64,000 bases of DNA. It comes from Streptomyces sp. 840.1. GTDB lineage: Bacteria > Actinomycetota > Actinomycetes > Streptomycetales > Streptomycetaceae. The stretch is taken from positions 744,001-808,000 of the forward strand of contig NZ_RJUU01000003.1 of NCBI RefSeq assembly GCF_003751445.1, written 5' to 3'. This document shows, in pieces, positions 1 through 8,364 of this stretch. Position 1 is the stretch's first letter, and the number at the start of each line of letters is the position of its first letter. Position numbers and translations under genes: made by a program. The notes below the pieces were generated by a model that was not told the DNA's origin, did no database searches, and worked only from the letters and a program-made list of their open reading frames with translations.

Positions 1-746
1 TCGGTCGGACCGTCCATCAGCAGCTCGCCCTTCTCCAGCCACAGCACCCGGTCGCAGGTGTCCCTGATCGACTTGTTGCTGTGACTGACGAGGAAGACGG
101 TGCCGGCCTCCTTGCGGAGCTCCCGGATGCGCGCCTCGGAACGGATCTGGAACTTCCGGTCACCGGTCGCCAGCGCCTCGTCGATCATGAGGACGTCGTG
201 GTTCTTGGCGGCCGCGATCGAGAACCGGAGCCGGGCCGCCATGCCCGAGGAGTACGTCCGCATCGGCAGGGTGATGAAGTCGCCCTTCTCGTTGATGCCG
301 GAGAAGTCGACGATGTCCTGGTACCGCTCCCGGATCTCCTCACGGCTCATCCCCATGGCGAGTCCGCCGAGGACGACGTTGCGCTCGCCGGTCAGATCGC
401 TCATCAGGGCCGCGTTCACCCCGAGCAGCGAGGGCTGGCCGTCGGTGTAGACCTTGCCCCGCTCGGTCGGGAGCAGCCCCGCGATGGCCCGCAGCAAGGT
501 CGATTTCCCGGAGCCGTTGGTCCCGATGAGACCGATCGCCTCGCCCCGGTAGGAGGTGAAGGACACGCCGCGCACGGCGTGCACCTTGCGGATCCCGCGC
601 TCCTCGCCCTTGCCGCGGCGCAGTATCCGGCTCAGTGCCGCGGTGGCGCCGCCCTTGCCACCGCCGCCGCCGTTGACGCGGTACACGATGTGCACGTCGT
701 CGGCGATCACGGTGGGGACGCGCCCCCCGGTGTTGTCCTCAGCCAC
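1..746 (-). CDS. ABC exporter ATP-binding protein, TagH/Wzt type (partial)
   Basis: ATPase subunit that powers export of a cell-surface polysaccharide or teichoic-acid-like polymer across the membrane. 248 residues are visible; the C-terminus lies beyond the window. Read from the GTG at 746, the protein has a Walker A loop GLIGTNGSGKST (about residues 72-83), the C-loop with YSSGM, Walker B DVLMIDEALATGD and the H-loop VSHS. The YSSGM signature is typical of the polysaccharide/polyol-phosphate exporter branch. The start overlaps the stop of the permease gene by 8 bases, so the two are translationally coupled. Whether a C-terminal cargo-binding domain follows cannot be seen. The family is secure; the exported polymer is inferred from the neighbouring genes. 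Confidence 0.9.
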   Translation of the reverse strand, partial: MAEDNTGGRVPTVIADDVHIVYRVNGGGGGKGGATAALSRILRRGKGEERGIRKVHAVRGVSFTSYRGEAIGLIGTNGSGKSTLLRAIAGLLPTERGKVYTDGQPSLLGVNAALMSDLTGERNVVLGGLAMGMSREEIRERYQDIVDFSGINEKGDFITLPMRTYSSGMAARLRFSIAAAKNHDVLMIDEALATGDRKFQIRSEARIRELRKEAGTVFLVSHSNKSIRDTCDRVLWLEKGELLMDGPT

Positions 747-1668
747 GGCCGTACCGTTCCTCTGCCTTCCAGAAGTACACGAATCCCGCGACGCCCACCA
801 GGAGCGCCCAGGCGAGCCCGACCAGCCAGACGTGCGACGGCAGGTTCTCGGAGCCGTAGCCGTCGATCATCGCGAACCGGACCAGGTCCATGTAGATGGC
901 CGCGGGGTTGTACTGCAGCACATCAGCGATCCAGGACGGCTTGTCCGCGAGCATCACCGGGATGGAGAACATGACGCCCGACGCGTACATCCAGGTTCGC
1001 ATGATGAACGGCATCAGCTGTGCCAGGTCGGGGGTCTTGGCACCGAGCCTCGCCATGATCAGCGCGAGGCCGGTGTTGAAGAAGAACTGCATCACCAGGG
1101 CGGGAACCACCAGCAGCCACGAGAGCCGCGGGTAGCTGCCGAAGCCGACGGTCACCGCGACCAGCACGATCATCGAGTACAGCAGCTGCTGGAGCTGCTG
1201 CAGCGAGAACGAGATGGGCAGCGAGGCACGGGGGAAGTGCAGCGCGCGGACCAGACCGAGGTTGCCGGCGATGGCCCGGACGCCCGCCATCACGGAGCTC
1301 TGGGTGAAGGTGAAGACGAAGACACCGGTCACCAGGAACGGGATGAAGACATCCTGCGGAATGCCCCTCTTGGTGCCGAGGATCAGGCCGAAGATGATGA
1401 AGTAGACCGCGGCGTTCAGAAGCGGGGTGGCCACCTGCCACAGCTGGCCGAGCTTGGCCTGGCTGTACTGAGCGGTCAGCTTCGCCCGGGAGAACGCCAT
1501 GATGAAGTGGCGTCGCCCGCGGAGCTGGCGCATGTACTCGAAGAGCCCCGGCCGGGCTCCGCTCACCGTCAGACCGTACTTCGCGGCCAGCTCGGCCGAG
1601 CTCAGGCCGTCGTCTGCCGATGGCGGGGTGCTCAGCGCGACCGCACCATCATGGGTTGTGTCACTCAC
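739..1668 (-). CDS. ABC-2 type polysaccharide/polyol-phosphate export permease
   Basis: Membrane subunit of the same exporter (TagG/Wzm type), 309 residues. A soluble N-terminus of about 60 residues contains the amphipathic stretch RAKLTAQYSQAKLGQLWQ that precedes the first membrane segment in this family. About six hydrophobic segments follow, roughly residues 75-300. It is the first gene of the exporter pair and its end overlaps the ATPase start. The 106 bases upstream are lower in GC and probably hold a promoter, so the pair may be transcribed separately from the glycosyltransferase gene as well as by read-through. Confidence 0.9.
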   Translation of the reverse strand: MSDTTHDGAVALSTPPSADDGLSSAELAAKYGLTVSGARPGLFEYMRQLRGRRHFIMAFSRAKLTAQYSQAKLGQLWQVATPLLNAAVYFIIFGLILGTKRGIPQDVFIPFLVTGVFVFTFTQSSVMAGVRAIAGNLGLVRALHFPRASLPISFSLQQLQQLLYSMIVLVAVTVGFGSYPRLSWLLVVPALVMQFFFNTGLALIMARLGAKTPDLAQLMPFIMRTWMYASGVMFSIPVMLADKPSWIADVLQYNPAAIYMDLVRFAMIDGYGSENLPSHVWLVGLAWALLVGVAGFVYFWKAEERYGRG

Positions 1669-1774
1669 CAGATAAGACTCTCGTATTCAAAATGCGCAGC
1701 CAGTCGCGGGCGCGGCTCAGGGCGGACAGGTCCCGAATAGAAAAATACGCCTCATGTTCCCAGAGGCGAGCCTC

Positions 1775-2659
1775 TCAGATGACCGGAGGGCGGCCTAGTC
1801 GCGTCAGCCGCCACACCGTACGCCACTTCATGGGGCGTCGCGGTCCGCAGGGCTTCGACCAGCCCTCCCGGAATCCGCCGAACCAGGCCTTGAGCGCCGG
1901 TCCCGACGGCTTGCGGAGCAGCGTCAGCAGCAGCCACACCCCGAGGTACACGGGGACCAGGGGCGCGGGCAGGTTGCGGCGGGCCAGCCAGACCCGGTTG
2001 CGGGCCACCATGCGGTGGTAGACGGCGTGCCGGGACGGGGCGGTGGTGGGGTGGTTGAGCACCATGTCGGCGCGGTAGTCGATCAGCCAGCCGGCGTCCA
2101 GCGCCCGCCAGGCCAGATCGGTCTCCTCGTGCGCGTAGAAGAAGTCGCCCGGCAGCGGGCCGACCTCCGCGATGACCCGGGTGCGTACGGCGTTGGCGCC
2201 GCCGAGGAACGTCGTCACCCGGGACGAGCGCAGCGGGTCGGCGGCCCGCAGCCGGGGCACGTGGCGGCGCTGGGTCTCCCCGGTGTCCGGGTCGGCGATG
2301 CGGAAGCTGATGATGCCGAGCTTGGAATCGGCCTCGAAGGCCTGCCGGCACAGCTCGGCGGTGTCGGTGAGCGGCAGCAGCCCGTCGTCGTCCAGGAACA
2401 GCAGCGCGTCCACGTCCGCGCCGGACGGCCCGAAGGCCTCGATGCCGACGTTGCGGCCGCCGGGGATGCCCAGGTTCTCGGGCAGCTCGACGGTCCGCAC
2501 GCCTGCGGGGACGTCCGGTACGGGGGAACCGTTGCCGACGACGACCACCTCGATCCGGTCGCCCTTCTGGGCGGCGACCGAATCGAGCAGGGCGCGCAGC
2601 TCGGCCGGGCGGTTGCCCATCGTGATGATGACCGCGCCGAGTTTCATGGGGGTGCTCAC
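1775..2659 (-). CDS. Family 2 glycosyltransferase
   Basis: Cytoplasmic or membrane-associated GT-A enzyme that transfers a sugar from an activated nucleotide sugar to a growing surface polymer or lipid-linked acceptor. 294 residues from the GTG at 2659, whose GTGA overlaps the stop of the upstream CDP-alcohol transferase gene. Visible hallmarks are the N-terminal strand AVIITMGNRP, the NLGIPGGRNVGIE segment, the metal-binding LFLDDDG and an HEETDLAWR acid/base region, an arrangement shared with rhamnosyl- and galactofuranosyl-transferases. The C-terminal third is basic and hydrophobic and may sit on the membrane. The sugar is unknown; galE 4 kb away makes galactose possible. Confidence 0.88.
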   Translation of the reverse strand: MSTPMKLGAVIITMGNRPAELRALLDSVAAQKGDRIEVVVVGNGSPVPDVPAGVRTVELPENLGIPGGRNVGIEAFGPSGADVDALLFLDDDGLLPLTDTAELCRQAFEADSKLGIISFRIADPDTGETQRRHVPRLRAADPLRSSRVTTFLGGANAVRTRVIAEVGPLPGDFFYAHEETDLAWRALDAGWLIDYRADMVLNHPTTAPSRHAVYHRMVARNRVWLARRNLPAPLVPVYLGVWLLLTLLRKPSGPALKAWFGGFREGWSKPCGPRRPMKWRTVWRLTRLGRPPVI

Positions 2660-3435
2660 TTCAGCCTGCTCGATGCCAGGACCGACACGAGGTGGAGGAG
2701 GGTCTGCAGCAGGGCGATGCCGGCCAGCACCGCGACCGCGAGGCGGCTGAAGAAGAGGTCGTCCCGGACCGCGTCCAGGACGGCCGCGACCAGGATCACC
2801 AGCGAGGCCTCGACACAGAGGATCAGCCGGTGGAACTTGAGCGCGCCGGCGGCCCGGCGGGCGAAGGCCATGCCGGAGGAGCGCGGCTCGGAAGCCGCCT
2901 CCTTGACCGGCGGCAGCCCGCCCTGGTGGCGTGCGACACCGACGAGGTCGGTCTCGGCCTTGATCAGGATGGCACCCAGGGCCGCGAGCGTCCCCAGGAA
3001 GGCCCACAGCCAGTCGATCCGCCCGTTGCCCCACAGGTCGGCGGCGCGCAGGCCGAAGCCGACCAGCACGGCCGCGTCACAGAGGTAGGCGCCGACCCGG
3101 TCCAGGTAGACGCCGCCCAGCGAGAACTGCTTCTTCCAGCGGGCCAGCTCGCCGTCGACGCAGTCGAGCAGCAGGTACAGCTGGACCATGAGCACGCCGA
3201 GCAGCGCGCCCGTGATGCCCGGGACGAGCAGGGCCGGAGCGGCGAGCACCCCGGCGATGGTCATCAGGTAGGTCAGCTGGTTGGGCGTGACCTTGGTGTT
3301 GACCAGGTACCGGTCCACACGCAGCGAGACCTCGCGCATGTAGATCCGGCCCGCCCAGTGCTCGCCGCTGCGCCGGTCCTTGACGCCCGGGGGGTGAACG
3401 ACCGGGCGAAGTTCAGCTACTGATGGTCTTGGCAT
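2656..3435 (-). CDS. CDP-alcohol phosphatidyltransferase family protein with altered motif
   Basis: Integral membrane protein of the CDP-alcohol phosphotransferase family, 259 residues, about six membrane segments. The family signature is D-x2-D-G-x2-A-R-x8-G-x3-D-x3-D. Here D91, D94, G95, A98, R99, G108 and D112 are present, but the last aspartate, usually the catalytic base, is alanine (A116); the next Asp is D120. It may therefore be catalytically changed or inactive. It sits between the glycosyltransferase and glycerol-phosphate dehydrogenase-like genes. The ATG at 3435 overlaps the upstream gene by 23 bases and has no clear ribosome site, so the start is less certain than the family. Confidence 0.85.
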   Translation of the reverse strand: MPRPSVAELRPVVHPPGVKDRRSGEHWAGRIYMREVSLRVDRYLVNTKVTPNQLTYLMTIAGVLAAPALLVPGITGALLGVLMVQLYLLLDCVDGELARWKKQFSLGGVYLDRVGAYLCDAAVLVGFGLRAADLWGNGRIDWLWAFLGTLAALGAILIKAETDLVGVARHQGGLPPVKEAASEPRSSGMAFARRAAGALKFHRLILCVEASLVILVAAVLDAVRDDLFFSRLAVAVLAGIALLQTLLHLVSVLASSRLK

Positions 3436-4474
3436 AGTCGGCGTACGCGTCCCTGATCTGGTCGGTGGACAGGCTGAGGTGTTCCAGGACCGTGAAGCGT
3501 CCCGGACGGGTCTGCGGGGCGTAGTCGACGGCCTGCACGAACTCGTCGGCGGTGAAGCCGATCTCCGTGGGCAGGACCGGCAGGCCGTGCCGGCGCAGGA
3601 CCTCGGCGAAGAGGCCCGATTCCTCGCGGGCTCCGCGCAGGTGCATGGCGAAGGCCGCGCCGAGGCCGACCTGCTCGCCGTGGCTCGCGGCCCGCTTGGG
3701 AAAAAGCAGGTCGAAGGCGTGACTGATCTCGTGGCAGGCGCCGGACGAGGGCCGGGTGTCGCCGCTGATCGAGATGGCGATGCCGGAGAGCACCAGCGAC
3801 TCCGCGAGAACGGTGAGGAACTCGTCGTCCGCGACGGTGCCGGGGTGGCGCAGCACCGCTTCGCCGGCGGTACGGGCCATGGCGGCGGCCAGTCCGTCGA
3901 TCTGCTCGTCGTTGACCTGGTGCGAGAGCTCCCAGTCGGCGATCGCGGAGATGTTGGAGATGGCGTCGCCGATGCCGGAGCGCACGAAGCGCTCCGGGGC
4001 CTCGCGGATCACCGAGAGGTCGATGACCATGGCGATCGGCATCGGGACGCCGTAGGAGCCGCGTCCGTTGTCGTTGTCCAGGGTCGCGACCGGTGAGCAG
4101 AGGCCGTCGTGGGCGAGGTTCGTGGCGACGGAGACCAGCGGCAGACCGACCCGGGCCGCGGCGTACTTCGCCACGTCGATGATCTTGCCGCCGCCGAGGC
4201 CGACCACGGCGTCGTAGCGCTTGCCCTTGATGTCGTCGGCCAGCTGCACGGCCGCGTCGATGTTGCCGCCCGGGACGCAGTACCAGTCGGCGCCCGGCAG
4301 GGCCGGGGCGAGCTTCTCGCGCAGGGCCTGGCCCGAGCCGCCGCTGATCGCGATCGCGAGCTTGCCGGAGGCGGAGATCCGCTGGTCGGCCAGGAGGCCG
4401 GCCAGGTCGTCCATGGCGCCGCGGCTGATGTCGACGAAGACCGGGGAGGGGATGAGCCGGGTCAGTACTGGCAC
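3413..4474 (-). CDS. sn-glycerol-1-phosphate dehydrogenase-like iron/zinc alcohol dehydrogenase
   Basis: Predicted NAD(P)-dependent reduction of dihydroxyacetone phosphate to sn-glycerol-1-phosphate, or a close analogue. 353 residues, normal for the AraM/EgsA branch. Hallmarks are the nucleotide loop GLGGGKIIDVAKYAA (about 92-106), SVATNLAHDGLCSPVA (about 115-130; the family has a very similar HDG segment), and metal-ligand candidates D170, H248/H252 and H265 in GDAISN, CHEISHAFD and SHGEQ. The start is the GTG at 4474, overlapping the stop of the nucleotidyltransferase gene. Its neighbours suggest it supplies the polyol-phosphate that the nucleotidyltransferase activates. Phosphonoacetaldehyde-reductase-like enzymes belong to the same superfamily, but no PEP mutase is seen nearby. 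Confidence 0.82.
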   Translation of the reverse strand: MPVLTRLIPSPVFVDISRGAMDDLAGLLADQRISASGKLAIAISGGSGQALREKLAPALPGADWYCVPGGNIDAAVQLADDIKGKRYDAVVGLGGGKIIDVAKYAAARVGLPLVSVATNLAHDGLCSPVATLDNDNGRGSYGVPMPIAMVIDLSVIREAPERFVRSGIGDAISNISAIADWELSHQVNDEQIDGLAAAMARTAGEAVLRHPGTVADDEFLTVLAESLVLSGIAISISGDTRPSSGACHEISHAFDLLFPKRAASHGEQVGLGAAFAMHLRGAREESGLFAEVLRRHGLPVLPTEIGFTADEFVQAVDYAPQTRPGRFTVLEHLSLSTDQIRDAYADYAKTISS

Positions 4475-5199
4475 GCGATCTCCCGGCCCTTCGCGAGGTC
4501 GTCGTGGTTGTCGATCTCGACCCAGGTGACCTCACCGATGGGGGCCACGTCGACGGTGAAGCCCCGGTTGACGAGCTCCTGGTAGCCGTCCTCGTAGTAC
4601 AGGTCCGGGTCGCGCTCGAAGGTCGCCCTGAGCGCGTCGGCCAGCTCCTCGGCGGCCTCGGCCTCGATGAGGGTGACGCCGATGTACTCGCCGGTCGCGG
4701 TGGCCGGGTCCATCAGCTTGGTGATCCGCCGCACACCCTTGTCGCCGTCGGTGATGACCTTCATCTCCTCGTCGGCGAGGGTCTTCACCGTGTCGAGGGC
4801 GAGGATGATCTTCTGCCCCTTGCCCCGGGCGTCCAGCAGGGTCCGCTCGACGGAGACCGGGTGGACGGTGTCGCCGTTGGCGAGGATCACACCGCGCTTG
4901 AGGACCTCACGGGCGCACCACAGCGAGTAGGCGTTGTTCCACTCCTTGGCCTTGTCGTTGTCGACGAGGACGATCTTGAGGCCGTACCTGGCCTCCAGCT
5001 CCTCCTTGCGGTCGTAGACGGCTTCCTTGCGGTAGCCGACGACGATCGCGACCTCGGTGAGGCCGATCTCGGCGAAGTTGGCCAGGGTGAGATCGAGAAC
5101 GGTCTTCTCGCCGTCCACCGGCACGAGCGCCTTGGGGAGCGTGTCGGTGTAGGGGCGCAGGCGCCGTCCCGCGCCCGCTGCCAGTACGAGGCCGATCAT
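4462..5199 (-). CDS. Sugar/polyol-phosphate nucleotidyltransferase
   Basis: Cytoplasmic enzyme that joins an NTP (probably CTP) to a phosphorylated alcohol, choline or sugar to give a CDP- or NDP-activated donor. 245 residues from the ATG at 5199, whose ATGA overlaps the stop of the DUF5941 gene. The N-terminus LVLAAGAGRRLRPYTDTLPK is the nucleotidyltransferase signature with the conserved Arg and Lys. VGYRKEAV and NDKAKEWNNAYSLW resemble LicC/phosphocholine cytidylyltransferases. In this operon it most simply activates the polyol phosphate for the CDP-alcohol phosphotransferases. The exact substrate is not readable from sequence. Confidence 0.86.
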   Translation of the reverse strand: MIGLVLAAGAGRRLRPYTDTLPKALVPVDGEKTVLDLTLANFAEIGLTEVAIVVGYRKEAVYDRKEELEARYGLKIVLVDNDKAKEWNNAYSLWCAREVLKRGVILANGDTVHPVSVERTLLDARGKGQKIILALDTVKTLADEEMKVITDGDKGVRRITKLMDPATATGEYIGVTLIEAEAAEELADALRATFERDPDLYYEDGYQELVNRGFTVDVAPIGEVTWVEIDNHDDLAKGREIACQY

Positions 5200-6998
5200 G
5201 CGGGGTCTCCTTCGTCGTGAACGGCGGGCGCCCCGGAGGACACCCAGAAGCGGATGGACTCCACCAGCACGACCAGGGCCACGGCCACTGCGAGAGCGGT
5301 GAGTGCCAGGGTGAACCCCTGGTCTGCGGTGAGTACGGCCGCGAGTACGGCGACCGCCAGGGTCCGGCCCTCGTGTCCGCCGATGCTGCGGACCAGCCAC
5401 TGGGGCGGCGCGCCGGTGCCGCCCCGGATGCGGTACACCGTGTCGTAGTGATGGTAGGCGACCGCCGATACGAGTCCGAAGGCCGCGGGAAGCGCCCCGT
5501 CGATGTCGCTGCGGGCGGCCAGCGCGAGGATCGTGCAGTACTCGGCGGCCCGGAACACCGGGGGGAGGAGCCAGTCGAGTGCGCCCAGGAGGGGGCGGGC
5601 GACAGCTATGCCGGAGCAGACCGTGTAGAAGAGGGCGGCGATGATCATCTGCCGGCTGCCGAACGGCTGCTGGAGCGCGGCCGCGATCAGCGCGCCCGCT
5701 CCTACGACCGCGAGCACGGGGGCGGTCCAGGCACCGGGGATCCGCGGGCTTACGGCCGCCACCAGCTGGGCGAACGGGCCGGAGTCGGCGAGGTCCGCGA
5801 GTGCCTGCGCGGCCCGGAGCGTGCGCCGGGCCTTGCGGGTCAGCGAGCGCAGCAGCCGGCCCGCCGTGGTGTAGCAGGCCGCGAAGGCGCAGCCGACGAG
5901 CAGTGCGTAGAAGACGATCCGGGGTGTGGTGAACGCGGTCAGTACGGCGATCATCGCCCAGCGCTCACCGATCGGGAGCACGATCATCCGGCGCAGCCAG
6001 ACCGTCCAGGAGACGCTGTCCAGCTTGTCGGAGAGGGCGGCCGTGGGGCTGGAGTTCGCCACCGCGTCGTGGTTCGCCTCGTTGAACGAGAAGTCGATGA
6101 CATGGCGGCAGGACTGGAGCACCATCGCGCCGAGCGCCAGTACCCAGACGTCGTCGCCGCCCCGGGCCGCGCCGAGCGCGAGGCCCGCGTAGTAGGCGTA
6201 CTCCTTGGCCCGGTCGAAGGTGGCGTCGAGCCAGGCTCCCAGCGTCGAGTACTGGAGCGAGTAGCGGGCCAGCTGCCCGTCGGTGCAGTCCAGGACGAAG
6301 GAGAAGAGGAGCAGCAGGCCGGCCGCGACGTATCCGCCGCGGGTGCCGGTGGCCGCGCAGCCGGCCGCGACCAGCGCGGTCAGCAGGGACGCGGTGGTGA
6401 CCTGGTTGGGGGTGAATCCGCGGCGCGCGCACCAGCGGGCGAGGTAGCGCGAGTACGGGCTGATGCAGTACGTGGTGAAGAAGCCGTCCCGGGCCTTCAC
6501 GGCGCTGCGCAGCCGGAGCGCCTCGTCGTCAACGGCGGCGACCGCGGCGAGCCCGGCGGCGCGGGCGCCGTCGTCGGCCGGGACGGCCGCGACGAGCGAA
6601 CCGAGCTCCGGGCGCTGCACGGCGGTGCCCTCGGCGTCCATCGTGAGGGCGAGCCGGCCGGGCACGGTGCGGTCGGTGACCGTGACGGTGCCGCCGGGCG
6701 GGCCGGTGGGAACGCCGGCGCCGACCGCCTTGCTGGTGCTGCTCAGGGCGTGGACCAGGGCGTCGCGCGCCTCGGGCTGCACGGTGAGCGCGCCGGGCAC
6801 GGTGGCGGCGGGGAAGCGGGGGTCGGTCAGTCCGAGCCGCAGGGCGTGGACGTGGCCGACGAAGCGGGGGTCGACGAGCGCGACCCGGCTGTCGGCGGGA
6901 ACGCCGGACAGCAGCCGCGCGGCCTCACTGACATCGGCGGCGACCTGTACGTCGAAGCCCAGTGACCGCAGATCGTCCTCGATGGACGATCCGGGCAC
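5196..6998 (-). CDS. DUF5941 protein with CDP-alcohol phosphotransferase domain
   Basis: 600-residue multidomain membrane protein and first gene of the surface-polymer operon. Residues 1-165 form a soluble, Rossmann-like or degenerate nucleotidyltransferase-like region. A CDP-alcohol phosphotransferase domain follows at about 170-400 with the full motif: D237, D240, G241, A244, R245, G254, D258, D262. The hydrophobic DUF5941 tail covers about 420-590. The start is the GTG at 6998 with CAGG about 8 bases upstream. Because its active site is complete while the second family member downstream has lost one Asp, this is the more likely catalytic transferase of the locus. The fusion recalls bifunctional cytidylyltransferase/CDP-alcohol transferases, but the role is inferred. 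Confidence 0.82.
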   Translation of the reverse strand: MPGSSIEDDLRSLGFDVQVAADVSEAARLLSGVPADSRVALVDPRFVGHVHALRLGLTDPRFPAATVPGALTVQPEARDALVHALSSTSKAVGAGVPTGPPGGTVTVTDRTVPGRLALTMDAEGTAVQRPELGSLVAAVPADDGARAAGLAAVAAVDDEALRLRSAVKARDGFFTTYCISPYSRYLARWCARRGFTPNQVTTASLLTALVAAGCAATGTRGGYVAAGLLLLFSFVLDCTDGQLARYSLQYSTLGAWLDATFDRAKEYAYYAGLALGAARGGDDVWVLALGAMVLQSCRHVIDFSFNEANHDAVANSSPTAALSDKLDSVSWTVWLRRMIVLPIGERWAMIAVLTAFTTPRIVFYALLVGCAFAACYTTAGRLLRSLTRKARRTLRAAQALADLADSGPFAQLVAAVSPRIPGAWTAPVLAVVGAGALIAAALQQPFGSRQMIIAALFYTVCSGIAVARPLLGALDWLLPPVFRAAEYCTILALAARSDIDGALPAAFGLVSAVAYHHYDTVYRIRGGTGAPPQWLVRSIGGHEGRTLAVAVLAAVLTADQGFTLALTALAVAVALVVLVESIRFWVSSGAPAVHDEGDPA

Positions 6999-7256
6999 TG
7001 GAGCACCTGTGAGAATGGCGGTCGACAGACGAACTCACTCCTTGGTGCTGACACGGGTCGGCGCGCGACGGCACGGCCCCGATGCGGGCCGGCGGCATGT
7101 CGGCAGAGGCTATCGGATGAACGGAAGCGGGAGTTCACTGCCCGTTTATGCTCCGTTCCGGGTGGGCCTGGATCATGCGGCGCCGCCCGCGATCATCATC
7201 GTCGATGGCGGCCTCGCCTGACAAAACGCGGTTGGCCTGCCCATAGGGTGGCGCGC
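6999..7256. promoter_or_regulatory. Divergent promoter region between surface-polymer operon and galE
   Basis: 258 bases between two divergent starts. They must hold the promoter of the minus-strand operon and of galE. AGGG at 7245-7248 is the likely galE ribosome site, 8 bases before its ATG. I see no convincing operator. The octamer GTTCACTG near 7133 also occurs twice upstream of the CDF gene. Confidence 0.45.
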
Positions 7257-8240
7257 ATGACATGGCTGATCACAGGCGGAGCGGGATATATCGGGGCACA
7301 TGTGGTGCGGGCCCTGGGGGAAGCCGGTGAGCGGGTGGTCGTTCTCGACGACCTCTCGTCCGGCAATCCGGGCCGGCTGCCGGACGGGGTCCCGCTGGTC
7401 CGGGGCTCGACATCCGACCGCGCGCTGCTGGACCGGGTGCTGGCCCTGCACGGCGTGAGCGGTGTGATCCATCTCGCGGCGAAGAAGCAGGTCGGCGAGT
7501 CCGTCGAGAAGCCGCTCCTGTACTACCGGGAGAACATCGGCGGGCTGACCGTCCTGCTGGAGGCCGTCGCGGCCGCCGGAGTGCGGAGTTTCCTGTTCTC
7601 CTCGTCGGCCGCGGTGTACGGCGTACCGGAGGCGGAGCTGATCACCGAGGAGGCCCCCTGCGTACCGATCAACCCGTACGGGGAGACGAAGCTCGCCGGG
7701 GAGTGGCTGGTGCGGGCGGCCGGGCGGGCGCACGGCCTGTCCACCGGCTGTCTGCGTTACTTCAACGTGGCGGGCGCGGCCGCGCCCGAGCTTTCGGACA
7801 CCGGCGTCTTCAACGTGATCCCGATGTTCTTCGACCGGCTCACCCGCGGCGAGGCCCCGCTGATCTTCGGTGACGACTACGACACCCCGGACGGCACCTG
7901 CATCCGCGACTACATCCATGTCTCGGACCTGGCCGACGCGCACCTGGCGGTCGCCCGGCGCCTTCGCGCCCAGGACGGCCCCGGGGACCTGACCGTCAAC
8001 ATCGGACGCGGCGAGGGCGTCTCGGTGCGTGAGCTGGCGGATCTGGTGGCGGAGGTCACCGGCCTGGACCAGCGGCCCGAGTCCGGCCCGAGGCGGCCCG
8101 GCGACGCCTCGAAGGCGGTGGCGTCCTGCGACCGGATCTCCGGGGAGCTGGGCTGGAAGGCCCGGCGCGGGGTACGCGAGATGGTCGGGTCGGCCTGGCG
8201 GGGCTGGCAGCTGCACCACCCCGCGCCGCCCGCCCCGTGA
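7257..8240 (+). CDS. galE: UDP-glucose 4-epimerase
   Basis: Interconverts UDP-glucose and UDP-galactose in the cytoplasm. 327 residues from the ATG at 7257, chosen over an in-frame GTG at 7248 because AGGG lies 8 bases before the ATG. It is an extended short-chain dehydrogenase: NAD-binding TGGAGYIG at the N-terminus, SSSAAVYG carrying the catalytic Ser region, the YxxxK pair in NPYGETKLAGE, and GALE-type LRYFNVAGA and CIRDYIHVSDLADAH. It is divergent from the glycopolymer operon and could supply its UDP-galactose. The gene may equally serve general metabolism. Confidence 0.93.
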   Translation: MTWLITGGAGYIGAHVVRALGEAGERVVVLDDLSSGNPGRLPDGVPLVRGSTSDRALLDRVLALHGVSGVIHLAAKKQVGESVEKPLLYYRENIGGLTVLLEAVAAAGVRSFLFSSSAAVYGVPEAELITEEAPCVPINPYGETKLAGEWLVRAAGRAHGLSTGCLRYFNVAGAAAPELSDTGVFNVIPMFFDRLTRGEAPLIFGDDYDTPDGTCIRDYIHVSDLADAHLAVARRLRAQDGPGDLTVNIGRGEGVSVRELADLVAEVTGLDQRPESGPRRPGDASKAVASCDRISGELGWKARRGVREMVGSAWRGWQLHHPAPPAP

Positions 8241-8265
8241 GCCGTCCCGAGGGCCCGTCCGGCGC

Positions 8266-8295
8266 TCTGACCTGCGGCCATTTCTGCAGGTCAGA
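8266..8295. terminator. Inverted repeat after galE, likely terminator
   Basis: Perfect 10-bp arms TCTGACCTGC (8266-8275) and GCAGGTCAGA (8286-8295) around a 10-base loop, 26 bases after the galE stop. There is no T run, as is common for streptomycete terminators. Confidence 0.6.
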
Positions 8296-8310
8296 GTAGT
8301 TGGCAACGGT

Positions 8311-8364
8311 GTTCACTGCCGTGTTGCCCGATACCCCCCGCCCGTAGTTCACTGGCATTGCCCG
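8311..8364 (+). repeat. Imperfect direct repeat upstream of CDF gene
   Basis: GTTCACTG (8311-8318) followed 5 bases later by TTGCCCG (8324-8330), then GTTCACTG (8347-8354) followed 3 bases later by TTGCCCG (8358-8364). The two copies are about 35 bases apart in the promoter region of the cation-efflux gene, so they could be paired regulator half-sites. Confidence 0.4.

Noticed and set aside
2656..5199. Phosphonate biosynthesis, because the nucleotidyltransferase, iron-dehydrogenase and CDP-alcohol transferase types also occur there.
   Set aside because: No PEP mutase or phosphonopyruvate decarboxylase is seen, and the dehydrogenase motifs fit glycerol-1-phosphate dehydrogenase better.
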